Of a DNA stretch of 64,000 bases, positions 1 to 13,677 are shown piece by piece. Position 1 is the stretch's first letter. Each line of letters starts with the position of its first letter. The translations under genes were made by a program, and so were the position numbers. The notes under the pieces were generated by a model that had not been told where the DNA came from, searched no databases, and saw nothing but the letters and a program-made list of their open reading frames with translations. The stretch comes from Saccoglossus kowalevskii (taxonomy: Eukaryota > Hemichordata > Enteropneusta > Harrimaniidae), in NCBI RefSeq assembly GCF_000003605.2, contig NW_003120082.1, positions 1-64,000 on the forward strand. Direction: 5' to 3'.

Positions 1-2160
1 ATGTAGAATTTTGAAATATTTCCAAACATGAAATGGTCGCCAATTACACTAAATTTCAAATGTCTCTGATAATTGAGTGGTCAGGTGATACACCAGTTCC
101 AAAAGTAAAGTTAAATCGGTCGAGGTTAATACTTGCATGGGAGACTACCAGAGAAAAGCAGCCGGTGAGTTTTTATTTTTGCAGTCTGCATCTCTTTGGT
201 CTAAGCTGTTGAAACAGCGTGCAAAGTTGTCCAAACCGATTTCAAAGTCGGTAGATTTGCGTGTTTATTTGATCTAAGTTGTTGTTATATCTAACCCTGC
301 TGTTATAAAGTATGAAAAATTAATAAAATCCATTCGAAGCCTCCCATGTTAGCAGATTGTTATATGAGCCAGCTGTAAAATGAACAAACACACCCCGAGA
401 ATGTGAAAAGTTCTTGAAAATTCGGTGGATTTGCGTGTATATTCCCCCCTAAGTCATTTCGTAAAGAACCCCGCAGTTAAATTTAGAACAAAAATATGTA
501 AACGTCTAAAAATACTATTTATGTTAGTACATTGTACCACTGCCCAGGCGCAAAGTGATTAACAAAGTGCATACAAAGTTGTGAAAATCCCGTGCAAAGT
601 TGACAAATTTACATGGAAATGTTACCTGTGTTGTTACATTATCGAGGCAAGTAGTTAAAAGTTTGCGAAAGTGAATAAATATATCATAAAAGACGGATGG
701 AATCTCGTAGTGGCCCGCGAAGGATGTAGAATTTTGAAATATTTCCAAACATGAAATGGTCGCCAATTACAATAAATGTCAAATGTCTCTGATAGATGAG
801 TGGTCAGGTTATACACCAGTTTCAAAAGTAAAGTTAAATCGGTCGAGGTTAATACTTGCATGGGAGTCTACCGGAGAAAAGTAGCCGGTGAGTTTTTATT
901 TTTGCAGTCTGCATCTCTTTGGTCTAAGCTGTTGAAACAGCGTGCAAAGTTGTCCAAACCGATTTCAAAGTCGGTAGATTTGCGTGTTTATTTGATCTAA
1001 GTTGTTGTTATATCTAACCCTGCTGTTATAAAGTATGAAAAATTAATAAAATCCATTCGAAGCCTCCCATGTTAGCAGATTGTTATATGAGCCAGCTGTA
1101 AAATAAACAAACACACCCCGAGAATGTGAAAAGTTCTTGAAAATTCGGTGGATTTGCGTGTATATTCCCCCCTAAGTCATTTCGTAAAGAACCCCGCAGT
1201 TAAATTTAGAACAAAAATATGTAAACGTATAAAAATACTATTTATGTTAGTACATTGTACCACTACCCAGGCGCAAAGTGATTAACAAAGTGATTACAAA
1301 GTTGTGAAAATCCCGTGCAAAGTTGACAGATTTACATGGAAATGTTACCTATGTTGTTACATTATCGAGACCAGTAGGTAAAATCTTGCGAAAGTGAATA
1401 AATATATCATAAAAGGCCGATGGAATCTCGTAGTGGCCCTCGAAGGATGTAGAATTTTGAAATATTTCCAAACATGAAATGGTCGCCAATTACACTAAAT
1501 TTCAAATGTCTCTGATAATTGAGTGGTCAGGTGATACACCAGTTCCAAAAGTAAAGTTAAATCGGTCGAGGTTAATACTTGCATGGGAGACTACCAGAGA
1601 AAAGCAGCCGGTGAGTTTTTATTTTTGCAGTCTGCATCTCTTTGGTCTAAGCTGTTGAAACAGCGTGCAAAGTTGTCCAAACCGATTTCAAAGTCGGTAG
1701 ATTTGCGTGTTTATTTGATCTAAGTTGTTGTTATATCTAACCCTGCTGTTATAAAGTGTGAAAAATGAATAAAATCCATTTGAGCCTCCCATGTTAGCAG
1801 ACAGTCATATGAGCCGGCTGTAAATGAACAAACACACCCTGAGATGTGAAAAAGCTCTTGAAATTCGGTGGATTTGCGTGTATATTCCCCCTAAGTCATT
1901 TCGTAAAGAACCCCGCAGTAAATTTAGAAAAAATATGTAAAAGTCTAAAAATACTATTATGGTAGTACATGTACCACTGCCCAGGCGCAAAGTGATTAAC
2001 AAAGTGCATACAAAGTTGTGAAAATCCCGTGCAAAGTTGACAGATTTACATGGAAATGTTACGTATGTTGTTACATTATCGAGACCAGTAGTTAAAAGTT
2101 TGCGAAAGTGAATAAATATATCATAAAAGGCCGATGGAATCTCGTAGTGGCCCTCGAAGG
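1..2160 (+). repeat. Alpha-subfamily block, three monomers
   Basis: Monomers at 1, 724 and 1447. Shared marks are a T5-A-T5 tract and AAGTCGGTAG; the first two also carry AAATTAATAAAATCC, GATTGTTATATGAGCC, CCCCGAGAATG and AAACGT. The first and third share CACTAAATTTC and GATAATTGAG, which the second lacks, suggesting a two-monomer period (1446 bp). The third (1447-2160) is 714 bp because of many single-base losses between about 1775 and 1975. The block is closely matched 8607 bp downstream. Confidence 0.85.
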
Positions 2161-2883
2161 ATGTAGAATTTTGAAATATTTCCAAACATGAAATGGTCGC
2201 CAATTACAATAAATTTCAAATGTCTCTGACAGATGAGTGGTCAGGAGATACACCAGTTCCAAAAGTAAAGTTAAATAGGTCGAGGTAAGTACTTGCATGG
2301 GAGACTACCGGAGAAAAGCAGCCGGTGAGTTTTTTTTTGGCAGTCTGCATCTTTTTGGTCTAAGCTGTTGAAACAGCGTGCAAAGTTGTCCAAACCGATT
2401 TCAAAGTTGGTAGATTTGCGTGTTTATTTGATCTAAGTTGTTGTTATATCTAACCCTGCTGTTATAAAGTATGAAAAATGAATAAAATCCATTCGAAGCC
2501 TCCCATGTTAGCAGACTGTCATATGAGCCGGCTGTAAAATGAACAAACACACCATGAGAATATGAAAAGCTCTTGAAAATTCGGTGAATTTGCGTGTATA
2601 TTCCCCCAATAAGTCATTTCGTAAAGAACCCCGCAGTTAAATTTAGAACAAAAATATGTAAAAGTCTAAAAATACTATTTATGTTAGTACATTGTACCAC
2701 TGCCCAGGCGCAAAGTGATTAACAAAGTGCATACAAAGTTGTGAAAATCCCGTGCAAAGTTGACAGATTTACATGGAAATGTTACCTATGTTGTTACATT
2801 TTCGAGGCCAGTAGTTAAAAGTTTGCGAAAGTGAATAAATATATCATAAAAGGCCGATGGAATCTCGTAGTGGCCCTCGAAGA
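2161..2883 (+). repeat. Single general-type monomer with a distant twin
   Basis: Carries GTCAGGAGATAC, TAAATAGGTCG, GGCAGTCTGCATCTTTTTGG, and then ACCATGAGAATATG with GGTGAATTTGCG. The same set of rare variants occurs in the monomer at 55442-56162, about 53.3 kb away. Confidence 0.8.
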
Positions 2884-5800
2884 ATATAGAATTTTGAAAT
2901 ATTTCCAAACATGAAATGGTCGCCAATTACAATAAATTTCAAATGTCTCTGATAGATGAGTGGTCAGGTGATACACCAGTTCCAAAAGTAAAGTTAAATC
3001 GGGCGAGGTTAGTACTTGCGTGGGAGACTACTGGCGAAAAGCAGCCGTTGAGTTTTTTTTGCAGTCTGCATCTCTTTGGTCTAAGCTTTTGAAACAGGGT
3101 GCAAAGTTGTCCAAACCGATTTCAAAGTTGGTGGATTTGCGAGTTTATTTTATCTAAGTTGTTCTTATATCTAACCCTGCTGTTATAAAGTATGAAAAAT
3201 GAATAAAATCCATTTGAAGCCTCCCATGTTAGCAGACTGTCATATGAGCCGGCTGTAAAATGAACAAACACACCCTGAGAATGTGAAAAGCTCTTGAAAA
3301 TTCGGTTGATTTGCGTGTATATTCCCCCCTAAGTCATTTCGTAAAGAACCCCGCAGTTAAATTTAGAACAAAAATATGTAAAAGTCTAAAAATACTATTT
3401 ATGTTAGTACATTGTACCACTGCCCAGGCGCAAAGTGATTAACAAAGTGCATACAAAGTTGTGAATATCCCGTGCAAAGTTGACAGATTTACATGGAAAT
3501 GTTACCTATGTTGTTACATTTTCGAGGCCAGTAGTTAAAAGTTTGCGAAAGTGAATAAATATATCATAAAAGGCCGATGGAATCTCGTAGTGGCCCTCGA
3601 AGGATATAGAATTTTGAAATATTTCCAAACATGAAATGGTCGCCAATTACAATAAATTTCAAATGTCTCTGATAGATGAGTGGTCAGGTGATACACCAGT
3701 TCCAAAAGTAAAGTTAAATCGGTCGAGGTTAGTACTTGCATGGGAGACTGCTTGAGAAAACCAGCCGATGAGTTTTTTTTTGCAGTCTAAGCTGTTGAAA
3801 CAGCGTGCAAAGTTGTCCAAACCGATTTCAAAGTTGGTAGATTTGCGTGTTTAATTGATCTAAGTTGTTGTTATATCTAACCCTGCTGTTATAAAGTATG
3901 AAAAATGAATAAAATCCATTTGAAGCCTCCCATGTTAGCAGACTGTCATATGAGCCGGCTGTAAAATGAACAAACACACCCTGAGAATGGGAAAAGCTCT
4001 TGAAAATTCGGTGGATTTGCGTGTATATTCCCCCCTAAGTCATTTCGTAAAGAACCCCGCAGTTAAATTTAGAACAAAAATATGTAAAAGTCTAAAAATA
4101 CTATTTATGTTAGTACATTGTACCACTGCCCAGGCGCAAAGTGATTAACAAAGTGCATACAAAGTTGTGAAAATCCCGTGCAAAGTTGACAGATTTACAT
4201 GGAAATGTTACCTATGTTGTTACATTTTCGAGGCCAGTAGTTAAAAGTTTGCGAAAGTGAATAAATATATCATAAAAGGCCGATGGAATCTCGTAGTGGC
4301 CCTCGAAGAATATAGAATTTTGAAATATTTCCAAACATGAAATGGTCGCCAATTACAATAAATTTCAAATGTCTCTGATAGATGAGTGGTCAGGTGATAC
4401 ACCAGTTCCAAAAGTAAAGTTAAATCGGGCGAGGTTAGTACTTGCGTGGGAGACTACCGGCGAAAAGCAGCCGTTGAGTTTTTTTTGCAGTCTGCATCTC
4501 TTTGGTCTAAGCTTTTGAAACAGGGTGCAAAGTTGTCCAAACCGATTTCAAAGTTGGTGGATTTGCGAGTTTATTTTATCTAAGTTGTTCTTATATCTAA
4601 CCTTGCTGTTATAAAGTATGAAAAATGAATAAAATCCATTTGAAGCCTCCCATGTTAGCAGACTGTCATATGAGCCGGCTGTAAAATGAACAAACACACC
4701 CTGAGAATGTGAAAAGCTCTTGAAAATTCGGTTGATTTGCGTGTATATTCCCCCCTAAGTCATTTCGTAAAGAACCCCGCAGTTAAATTTAGAACAAAAA
4801 TATGTAAAAGTCTAAAAATACTATTTATGTTAGTACATTGTACCACTGCCCAGGCGCAAAGTGATTAACAAAGTGCATACAAAGTTGTGAAAATCCCGTG
4901 CAAAGTTGACAGATTTACATGGAAATGTTACCTATGTTGTTACATTTTCGAGGCCAGTAGTTTAAAGTTTGCGAAAGTGAATAAATATATCAAAAAAGGC
5001 CGATGGAATCTCGTAGTGGCCCTCGAAGGATATAGAATTTTGAAATATTTCCAAACATGAAATGGTCGCCAATTACAATAAATTTCAAATGTCTCTGATA
5101 GATGAGTGGTCAGGTGATACACCAGTTCCAAAAGTAAAGTTAAATCGGTCGAGGTTAGTACTTGCATGGGAGACTGCTTGAGAAAACCATCCGATTTTTT
5201 TTTTTGCAGTCTAAGCTATTGAAACAGCGTGCAAAGTTGTCCAAACCGATTGCAAAGTTGGTAGATTTGCGTGTTTATTTGATCTAAGTTGTTGTTATAT
5301 ATAATCCTGCTGTTATAAAGTATGAAAAATGAATAAAATCCATTCGAAGCCTCCCATGTTAGCAGACTGTCATATGAGCCGGCTGTAAAATGAACAAGCA
5401 CACCCTGAGAATGTGAAAAGCTCTTGAAAATTCGGTGGATTTGCGTGTATATTCCCCCTAAGTCATTTCGTAAAGAACCCCGCAGTTAAATTTAGAACAA
5501 AAATATGTAAAAGTCTAAAAATACTATTTATGTTAGTACATTGTACCACTGCCCAGGCGCAAAGTGATTAACAAAGTGCATACAAAGTTGTGAAAATCCC
5601 GTGCAAAGTTGACAGATTTACATGGAAATGTTACCTATGTTGTTACATTTTCGAGGCCAGTAGTTAAAAGTTTGCGAAAGTGAATAAATATATCATAAAA
5701 GGCCGATGGAATCTCGTAGTGGCCCTCGAAGGATATAGAATTTTGAAATATTTCCAAACATGAAATGGTCGCCAATTACAATAAATTTCAAATGTCTCTG

Positions 5801-7161
5801 ATAGATGAGTGGTCAGGTGATACACCAGTTCCAAAAGTAAAGTTAAATCGGGGGAGGTTTGTACTTGCATGGGAGACTACCGGAGAAAAGCAGCCGTTGA
5901 GGTTTTTTTTGCAGTCTGCATCTCTTTGGTCTAAGCTTTTGAAACAGGGTGCAAAGTTGTCCAAACCGATTTCAAAGTTGGTGGATTTGCGAGTTTATTT
6001 GATCTAAGTTGTTCTTATATCTAACCCTGCTGTTATAAAGTATGAAAAATGAATAAAATCCATTTGAAGCCTCCCATGTTAGCAGACTGTCATATGAGCC
6101 GGCTGTAAAATGAACAAACACACCCTGAGAATGTGAAAAGCTCTTGAAAATTCGGTTGATTTGCGTGTATATTCCCCCCTAAGTCATTTCGTAAAGAACC
6201 CCGCAGTTAAATTTAGAACAAAAATATGTAAAAGTCTAAAAATACTATTTATGTTAGTACATTGTACCACTGCCCAGGCGCAAAGTGATTAACAAAGTGC
6301 ATACAAAGTTGTGAAAATCCCGTGCAAAGTTGACAGATTTACATGGAAATGTTACCTATGTTGTTACATTTTCGAGGCCAGTAGTTTAAAGTTTGCGAAA
6401 GTGAATAAATATATCAAAAAAGGCCGATGGAATCTCGTAGTGGCCCTCGAAGGATATAGAATTTTGAAATATTTCCAAACATGAAATGGTCGCCAATTAC
6501 AATAAATTTCAAATGTCTCTGATAGATGAGTGGTCAGGTGATACACCAGTTCCAAAAGTAAAGTTAAATCGGTCGAGGTTAGTACTTGCATGGGAGACTG
6601 CTTGAGAAAACCAGCCGATGAGTTTTTTTTTGCAGTCTAAGCTGTTGAAACAGCGTGCAAAGTTGTCCAAACCGATTGCAAAGTTGGTAGATTTGCGTGT
6701 TTATTTGATCTAAGTTGTTGTTATATCTAACCCTGCTGTTATAAAGTATGAAAAATGAATAAAATCCATTCGAAGCCTCCCATGTTAGCAAGACTGTCTT
6801 ATGAGCCAGCTGTAAAATGAAACAAACACACCCTGAGAATGTGAAAAGCTCTTGAAAATTCGGTGGGATTGCGTGTATATTCCGCCTTAAGTCATTTCGT
6901 AAAGAACCCCGCAGTTAAATTTAGAACAAAAATATGTAAAAGTCTAAAAATACTATTTATGTTAGTACATTGTACCACTGCCCAGGCGCAAAGTGATTAA
7001 CAAAGTGCATACAAAGTTGTGAAAATCGCGTGCAAAGTTGACAGATTTACATGGAAATATTACCTATGTTGTTACATTATCGAGACCAGTAGTTAAAAGT
7101 TTGCGAAAGTGAATAAATATATCATAAAAGGCCGATGGAATCTCGTAGTGGCCCTCGAAGG
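2884..7161 (+). repeat. Beta block: three copies of a ~1425-bp long/short dimer
   Basis: Long monomers at 2884 (720 bp), 4310 (720) and 5733 (721) alternate with short ones at 3604 (706), 5030 (703) and 6454 (708). Long members share CGGG(C/G)GAGGTT, CAGCCGTTGAG and AAGCTTTTGAAACAGGG. Short members share GACTGCTTGAGAAAACCA and lack the 15 bp after the T-tract. All six begin ATATAG rather than ATGTAG. This is a second, younger level of higher-order repetition. Confidence 0.88.
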
Positions 7162-8607
7162 ATGTAGAATTTTGAAATATTTTCAAACATGAAATGGTCG
7201 GCAATTACAACAAATTTCAAATGTCTCTGACAGATGAGTGATCAGGTGATACACCAGTTCCAAAAGTAAAGTTAAATCGGTCGAGGTTAGTACTTGCATG
7301 GGAGACTGCCGGAGAAAAGCAGCCGGTGAGTTTTTTTTTGCAGTCTGCATCTCTTTGGTCTAAGCTGTTGAAACAGCGTGCAAAGTTGTCCAAACCGATT
7401 TCAAAGTTGGTAGATTTGCATGTTTATTTGATCTAAGTTGTTGTTATATCTAACCCTGCTGTTATAAAGTATCAAAAATGAATAAAATCCATTCAAAGCC
7501 TCCCATGTTAGCCGACTGTCATATGAGCCGGCTGTAAAATGAACAAACACACCCTGAGAATGTGAAAAGCTCTTGAAAATTCGGTGGATTTGCGTGTATA
7601 TTCCCCCCTAAGTCATTTCGTAAAGAACCCCGCAGTTAAATTTAGAACAAAAATATGTAAAAGTCTAAAAATACTATTTATGTTAGTACATTGTACCACT
7701 GCCCAGGCGCAAAGTGATTAACAAAGTGCATACAAAGTTGTGAAAATCCCGTGCAAAGTTGACAGATTTACATGAAAATGTTACCTATGTTGTTACATTA
7801 TCGAGACCAGTAGTTAAAAGTTTGTGAAAGTGAATAAATATATCATAAAAGGCCGATGGAATCTCGTAGTGGCCCTCGAAGGATGTAGAATTTTGAAATA
7901 TTTCCAAACATGAAATGGTCGCCAATTACAATAAATTTCAAATGTCTCTGATAGATGAGTGGTCAGGTGATACACCAGTTCCAAAAGTAAAGTTAAATCG
8001 GGCGAGGTTTGTACTTGCATGGGAGACTACCGGAGAAAAGCAGCCGTTGAGTTTTTTTTTTTGCAGTCTGCATCTCTTTGGTCTAAGCTTTTGAAACAGG
8101 GTGCAAAGTTGTCCAAACCGATTTCAAAGTTGGTGGATTTGCGTGTTTATTTGATCTAAGTTGTTCTTATATCTAACCCTGCTGTTATAAAGTATGAAAA
8201 ATGAATAAAATCCATTTGAAGCCTCCCATGTTAGCAGACTGTCATATGAGCCAGCTGTAAAATGAACAAACACACCCTGAGAATGTGAAAAGCTCTTGAA
8301 AATTCGGTTGATTTGCGTGTATATTCCCCCCTAAGTCATTTCGTAAAGAACCCCCCGCAGTTAAATTTAGAACAAAAATATGTAAAAGTCTAAAAATACT
8401 ATTTATGTTAGTACATTGTACCACTGCCCAGGCGCAAAGTGATTAACAAAGTGCATACAAAGTTGTGAAAATCCCGTGCAAAGTTGACAGATTTACATGG
8501 AAATGTTACCTATGTTGTTACATTATCGAGGCCAGTAGTTAAAAGTTTGCGAAAGTGAATAAATATATCATAAAAGGCCGATGGAATCTCGTAGTGGCCC
8601 TCGAAGG
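7162..8607 (+). repeat. Two transitional monomers, the second with beta features
   Basis: The monomer at 7162 is general-type. The one at 7883 begins ATGTAG but has GGGCGAGGTTTGTACTTG, CAGCCGTTGAG and AAGCTTTTGAAACAGGG as in the beta long monomers. It is therefore a mosaic or a junction between blocks. Confidence 0.75.
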
Positions 8608-11600
8608 ATGTAGAATTTTGAAATATTTCCAAACATGAAATGGTCGCCAATTACAATAAATTTCAAATGTCTCTGATAGATGAGTGGTCAGGTGATACAC
8701 CAGTTTCAAAAGTAAAGTTAAATTGGTCGAGGTTAATACTTGCATGGGAGACTACCGGAGAAAAGTAGCCGGTGAGTTTTTATTTTTGCAGTCTGCATCT
8801 CTTTGGTCTAAGCTGTTGAAACAGCGTGCAAAGTTGTCCAAACCGATTTCAAAGTCGGTAGATTTGCGTGTTTATTTGATCTAAGTTGTTGTTATATCTA
8901 ACCCTGCTGTTATAAAGTATGAAAAATTAATAAAATCCATTCGAAGCCTCCCATGTTAGCAGATTGTTATATGAGCCAGCTGTAAAATGAACAAACACAC
9001 CCCGAGAATGTGAAAAGTTCTTGAAAATTCGGTGGATTTGCGTGTATATTCCCCCCTAAGTCATTTCGTAAAGAACCCCGCAGTTAAATTTAGAACAAAA
9101 ATATGTAAACGTCTAAAAATACTATTTATGTTAGTACATTGTACCACTGCCCAGGCGCAAAGTGATTAACAAAGTGCATACAAAGTTGTGAAAATCCCGT
9201 GCAAAGTTGACAAATTTACATGGAAATGTTACCTGTGTTGTTACATTATCGAGGCAAGTAGTTAAAAGTTTGCGAAAGTGAATAAATATATCATAAAAGG
9301 CCGATGGAATCTCGTAGTGGCCCTCGAAGGATGTAGAATTTTGAAATATTTCCAAACATGAAATGGTCGCCAATTACAATAAATGTCAAATGTCTCTGAT
9401 AGATGAGTGGTCAGGTTATACACCAGTTTCAAAAGTAAAGTTAAATCGGTCGAGGTTAATACTTGCATGGGAGACTACCGGAGAAAAGTAGCCGGTGAGT
9501 TTTTATTTTTGCAGTCTGCATCTCTTTGGTCTAAGCTGTTGAAACAGCGTGCAAAGTTGTCCAAACCGATTTCAAAGTCGGTAGATTTGCGTGTTTATTT
9601 GATCTAAGTTGTTGTTATATCTAACCCTGCTGTTATAAAGTATGAAAAATTAATAAAATCCATTCGAAGCCTCCCATGTTAGCAGATTGTTATATGAGCT
9701 AGCTGTAAAATGAACAAACACACCCCGAGAATGTGAAAAGTTCTTGAAAATTCGGTGGATTTGCGTGTATATTCCCCCCTAAGTCATTTCGTAAAGAACC
9801 CCGCAGTTAAATTTAGAACAAAAATATGTAAACGTATAAAAATACTATTTATGTTAGTACATTGTACCACTACCCAGGCGCAAAGTGATTAACAAAGTGA
9901 TTACAAAGTTGTGAAAATCCCGTGCAAAGTTGACAGATTTACATGGAAATGTTACCTATGTTGTTACATTATCGAGACCAGTAGGTAAAATCTTGCGAAA
10001 GTGAATAAATATATCATAAAAGGCCGATGGAATCTCGTAGTGGCCCTCGAAGGATGTAGAATTTTGAAATATTTCCAAACATGAAATGGTCGCCAATTAC
10101 AATAAATTTCAAATGTCTCTGATAGATGAGTGGTCAGGTTATACACCAGTTTCAAAAGTAAAGTTAAATCGGTCGAGGTTAATACTTGCATGGGAGACTA
10201 CCGGAGAAAAGTAGCCGGTGAGTTTTTATTTTTGCAGTCTGCATCTCTTTGGTCTAAGCTGTTGAAACAGCGTGCAAAGTTGTCCAAACCGATTTCAAAG
10301 TCGGTAGATTTGCGTGTTTATTTGATCTAAGTTGTTGTTATATCTAACCCTGCTGTTATAAAGTATGAAAAATTAATAAAATCCATTCGAAGCCTCCCAT
10401 GTTAGCAGATTGTTATATGAGCCAGCTGTAAAATGAACAAACACACCCCGAGAATGTGAAAAGTTCTTGAAAATTCGGTGGATTTGCGTGTATATTCCCC
10501 CCTAAGTCATTTCGTAAAGAACCCCGCAGTTAAATTTAGAAAACAATATGTAAAAGTCTAAAAATACTATTTATGTTAGTACATTGTACCACTGCCCAGG
10601 CGCACAGTGATTAACAAAGTGCATACAAAGTTGTGAATATCCCGTGCAAAGTTGACAAATTTACATGGAAATGTTACCTGTGTTGTTACATTATCGAGAC
10701 CAGTAGTTAAAAGTTTGCGAAAGTGAATAAATATATCATAAAAGGCTGATGGAATCTCGTAGTGGCCCTCGAAGGATGTAGAATTTTGAAATATTTCCAA
10801 ACATGAAATGGTCGCCAATTACACTAAATTTCAAATGTCTCTGATAGATGAGTGGTCAGGTGATACACCAGTTCCAAAAGTAAAGTTAAATCGGTCGAGG
10901 TTAATACTTGCATGGGAGACTACCGGAGAAAAGCAGCCGGTGAGTTTTTATTTTTGCAGTCTGCATCTCTTTGGTCTAAGCTGTTGAAACAGCGTGCAAA
11001 GTTGTCCAAACCGATTTCAAAGTCGGTAGATTTGCGTGTTTATTTGATCTAAGTTGTTGTTATATCTAACCCTGCTGTTATAAAGTGTGAAAAATGAATA
11101 AAATCCATTTGAAGCCTCCCATGTTAGCAGACTGTCATATGAGCCGGCTGTAAAATGAACAAACACACCCTGAGAATGTGAAAAGCTCTTGAAAATTCGG
11201 TGGATTTGCGTGTATATTCCCCCCTAAGTCATTTCGTAAAGAACCCCGCAGTTAAATTTAGAACAAAAATATGTAAAAGTCTAAAAATACTATTTATGTT
11301 AGTACATTGTACCACTGCCCAGGCGCAAAGTGATTAACAAAGTGCATACAAAGTTGTGAAAATCCCGTGCAAAGTTGACAAATTTACATGGAAATGTTAC
11401 CTGTGTTGTTACATTATCGAGACCAGTAGTTAAAAGTTTGCGAAAGTGAATAAATATATCATAAAAGGCTGATGGAATCTCGTAGTGGCCCTCGAAGGAT
11501 GTAGAATTTTGAAATATTTCCAAACATGAAATGGTCGCCAATTACACTAAATTTCAAATGTCTCTGATAGATGAGTGGTCAGGTGATACACCAGTTCCAA

Positions 11601-12219
11601 AAGTAAAGTTAAATCGGTCGAGGTTAATACTTGCATGGGAGACTACCGGAGAAAAGCAGCCGGTGAGTTTTTATTTTTGCAGTCTGCATCTCTTTGGTCT
11701 AAGCTGTTGAAACAGCGTGCAAAGTTGTCCAAACCGATTTCAAAGTCGGTAGATTTGCGTGTTTATTTGATCTAAGTTGTTGTTATATCTAACCCTGCTG
11801 TTATAAAGTGTGAAAAATGAATAAAATCCATTCCAAGCCTCCCATGTTAGCAGACTGTCATATGAGCCGGCTGTAAAATGAACAAACACACCCTGAGAAT
11901 GTGAAAAGCTCTTGAAAATTCGGTGGATTTGCGTGTATATTCCCCCCTAAGTCATTTCGTAAAGAACCCCGCAGTTAAATTTAGAACAAAATATGTAAAA
12001 GTCTAAAAATACTATTTATGTTAGTACATTGTACCACTGCCCAGGCGCAAAGTGATTAACAAAGTGCATACAAAGTTGTGAAAATCCCGTGCAAAGTTGA
12101 CAAATTTACATGGAAATGTTACCTGTGTTGTACATTATCGAGACAAGTAGTTAAAAGTTTGCGAAAGTTAATAAATATATCATAAACGGCCGATGGAATA
12201 TCGTAGTGGCCCTCGAAGG
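8608..12219 (+). repeat. Alpha-subfamily block, five monomers
   Basis: Monomers at 8608, 9331, 10054, 10776 and 11499 all have the T5-A-T5 tract. Those at 8608 and 9331 match 1-1446 at a shift of 8607 bp, including rare variants (AATGTCAAATG, GTGATTACAAAG, GTAGGTAAAATCTTGCG). Those at 10776 and 11499 are near-identical neighbours sharing CACTAAATTTC; the copies of AAAGGCTGATGG lie just ahead of each (10740 and 11463). Confidence 0.85.
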
Positions 12220-13677
12220 ATGTAGAATTTTGAAATATATCCAATCATGAAATGGTCGCCAATTACAATAAACTTCAAATGACTCTGATAGATGAGTGGT
12301 CAGGTGATACACCAGTTCCAAAAGTAAAGTTAAATCGGTCGAGGTTAGTACTTGCATGGGAGACTATCGGAGAAAAGCAGCTGGTGAGTGTTTGTTTTTG
12401 TTTTTGCAGTATGCATCTCTTTGTTCTAAGCTGTTGAAACAGCGTGCAAAGTTGTCCAAACCGATTTCAAAGTTGGTAGATTTGCGTGTTTATTTGATCT
12501 AAGTTGTTGTTATATCTAACCCTGCTATTATAAAGTATGAAAAATGAATAAAATCCATTTGAAGCCTCCCATGTTAGCAGACTGTCATATGAGCCGGCTG
12601 TAAAATGAACAAACACACCCTGAGAATGTGAAAAGCTCTTGAAAATTCGGTGGATTTGCGTGTATATTCCCCCCTAAGTCATTTCCTAAAGAACTCCGCA
12701 GTTAAATTTAGAACAAAAATATGTAAAAGTCTAAAAATACTATTTATGTTAGTACATTGTACCACTACCCAAGCGCAAAGTGATTAACAAAGTGCATACA
12801 AAGGTGTGAAAATCCCGTGCAAAGTTGACAGATTTACATGGAAATGTTACCTATGTTGTTACATTATCGAGACAAGTAGTTAAAAGTTTGCGAAAGTTAA
12901 TAAATATATCATAAAAGGCCGATGGAATTTCGTAGTGGCCCTCAAAGGATGTAGAATTTTGAAATATTTCCAATCATGAAATGGTCGCCAATTACAATAA
13001 ACTTCAAATGACTCTGATAGATGAGTGGTCAGGTGATACACCAGTTCCAAAAGTAAAGTTAAATCGGTCGAGGTTAGTACTTGCATGGGAGACTACCGGA
13101 GAAAACCAGCCGGTGAGTGTTTTTTTTTTTTTTTGCAGTCTGCATCTCTTTGGTCTAAGCTGTTGAAACAGCGTGCAAAGTTGTCCAAACCGATTTCAAA
13201 GTTGGTAGATTTGCGTGTTTATTTGATCTAAGTTGTTGTTATATCTAACCCTGCTGTTATAAAGTATGAAAAATGAATAAAATCCATTTGAAGCCTCCCA
13301 TGTTAGCAGACTGTCATATGAGCCGGCTGTAAAATGAACAAACACACCCTGAGAATGTGAAAAGCTCTTGAAAATTCGGTGGATTTGCGTGTATATTCCC
13401 CCCTAAGTCATTTCGTAAAGAACCCCGCAGTTAAATTTAGAACAAAAATATGTAAAAGTATAAAAATACTATTTATGTTAGTACATTGTACCACTGCCCA
13501 GGCGCAAAGTGATTAACAAAGTGCATACAAAGTTGTGAAAATCCCGTGCAAAGTTGACAGATTTACATGGAAATGTTACCTATGTTGTTACATTATCGAG
13601 ACCAGTAGTTAAAAGTTTGCGAAAGTGAATAAATATATCATAAAAGGCCGATGGAATCTCGTAGTGGCCCTCGAAGG
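12220..13677 (+). repeat. Gamma-subfamily block, two 729-bp monomers
   Basis: Marked by CCAATCATGAAATGG, AAACTTCAAATGACTCTG and GAGTGTTT. The first has a T-tract interrupted by G (TTTGTTTTTG) and the second has 15 pure T. CGAAAGTTAATAAA replaces CGAAAGTGAATAAA just ahead of each monomer. The block is related to those at 17282, 37401 and 51112. Confidence 0.85.
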
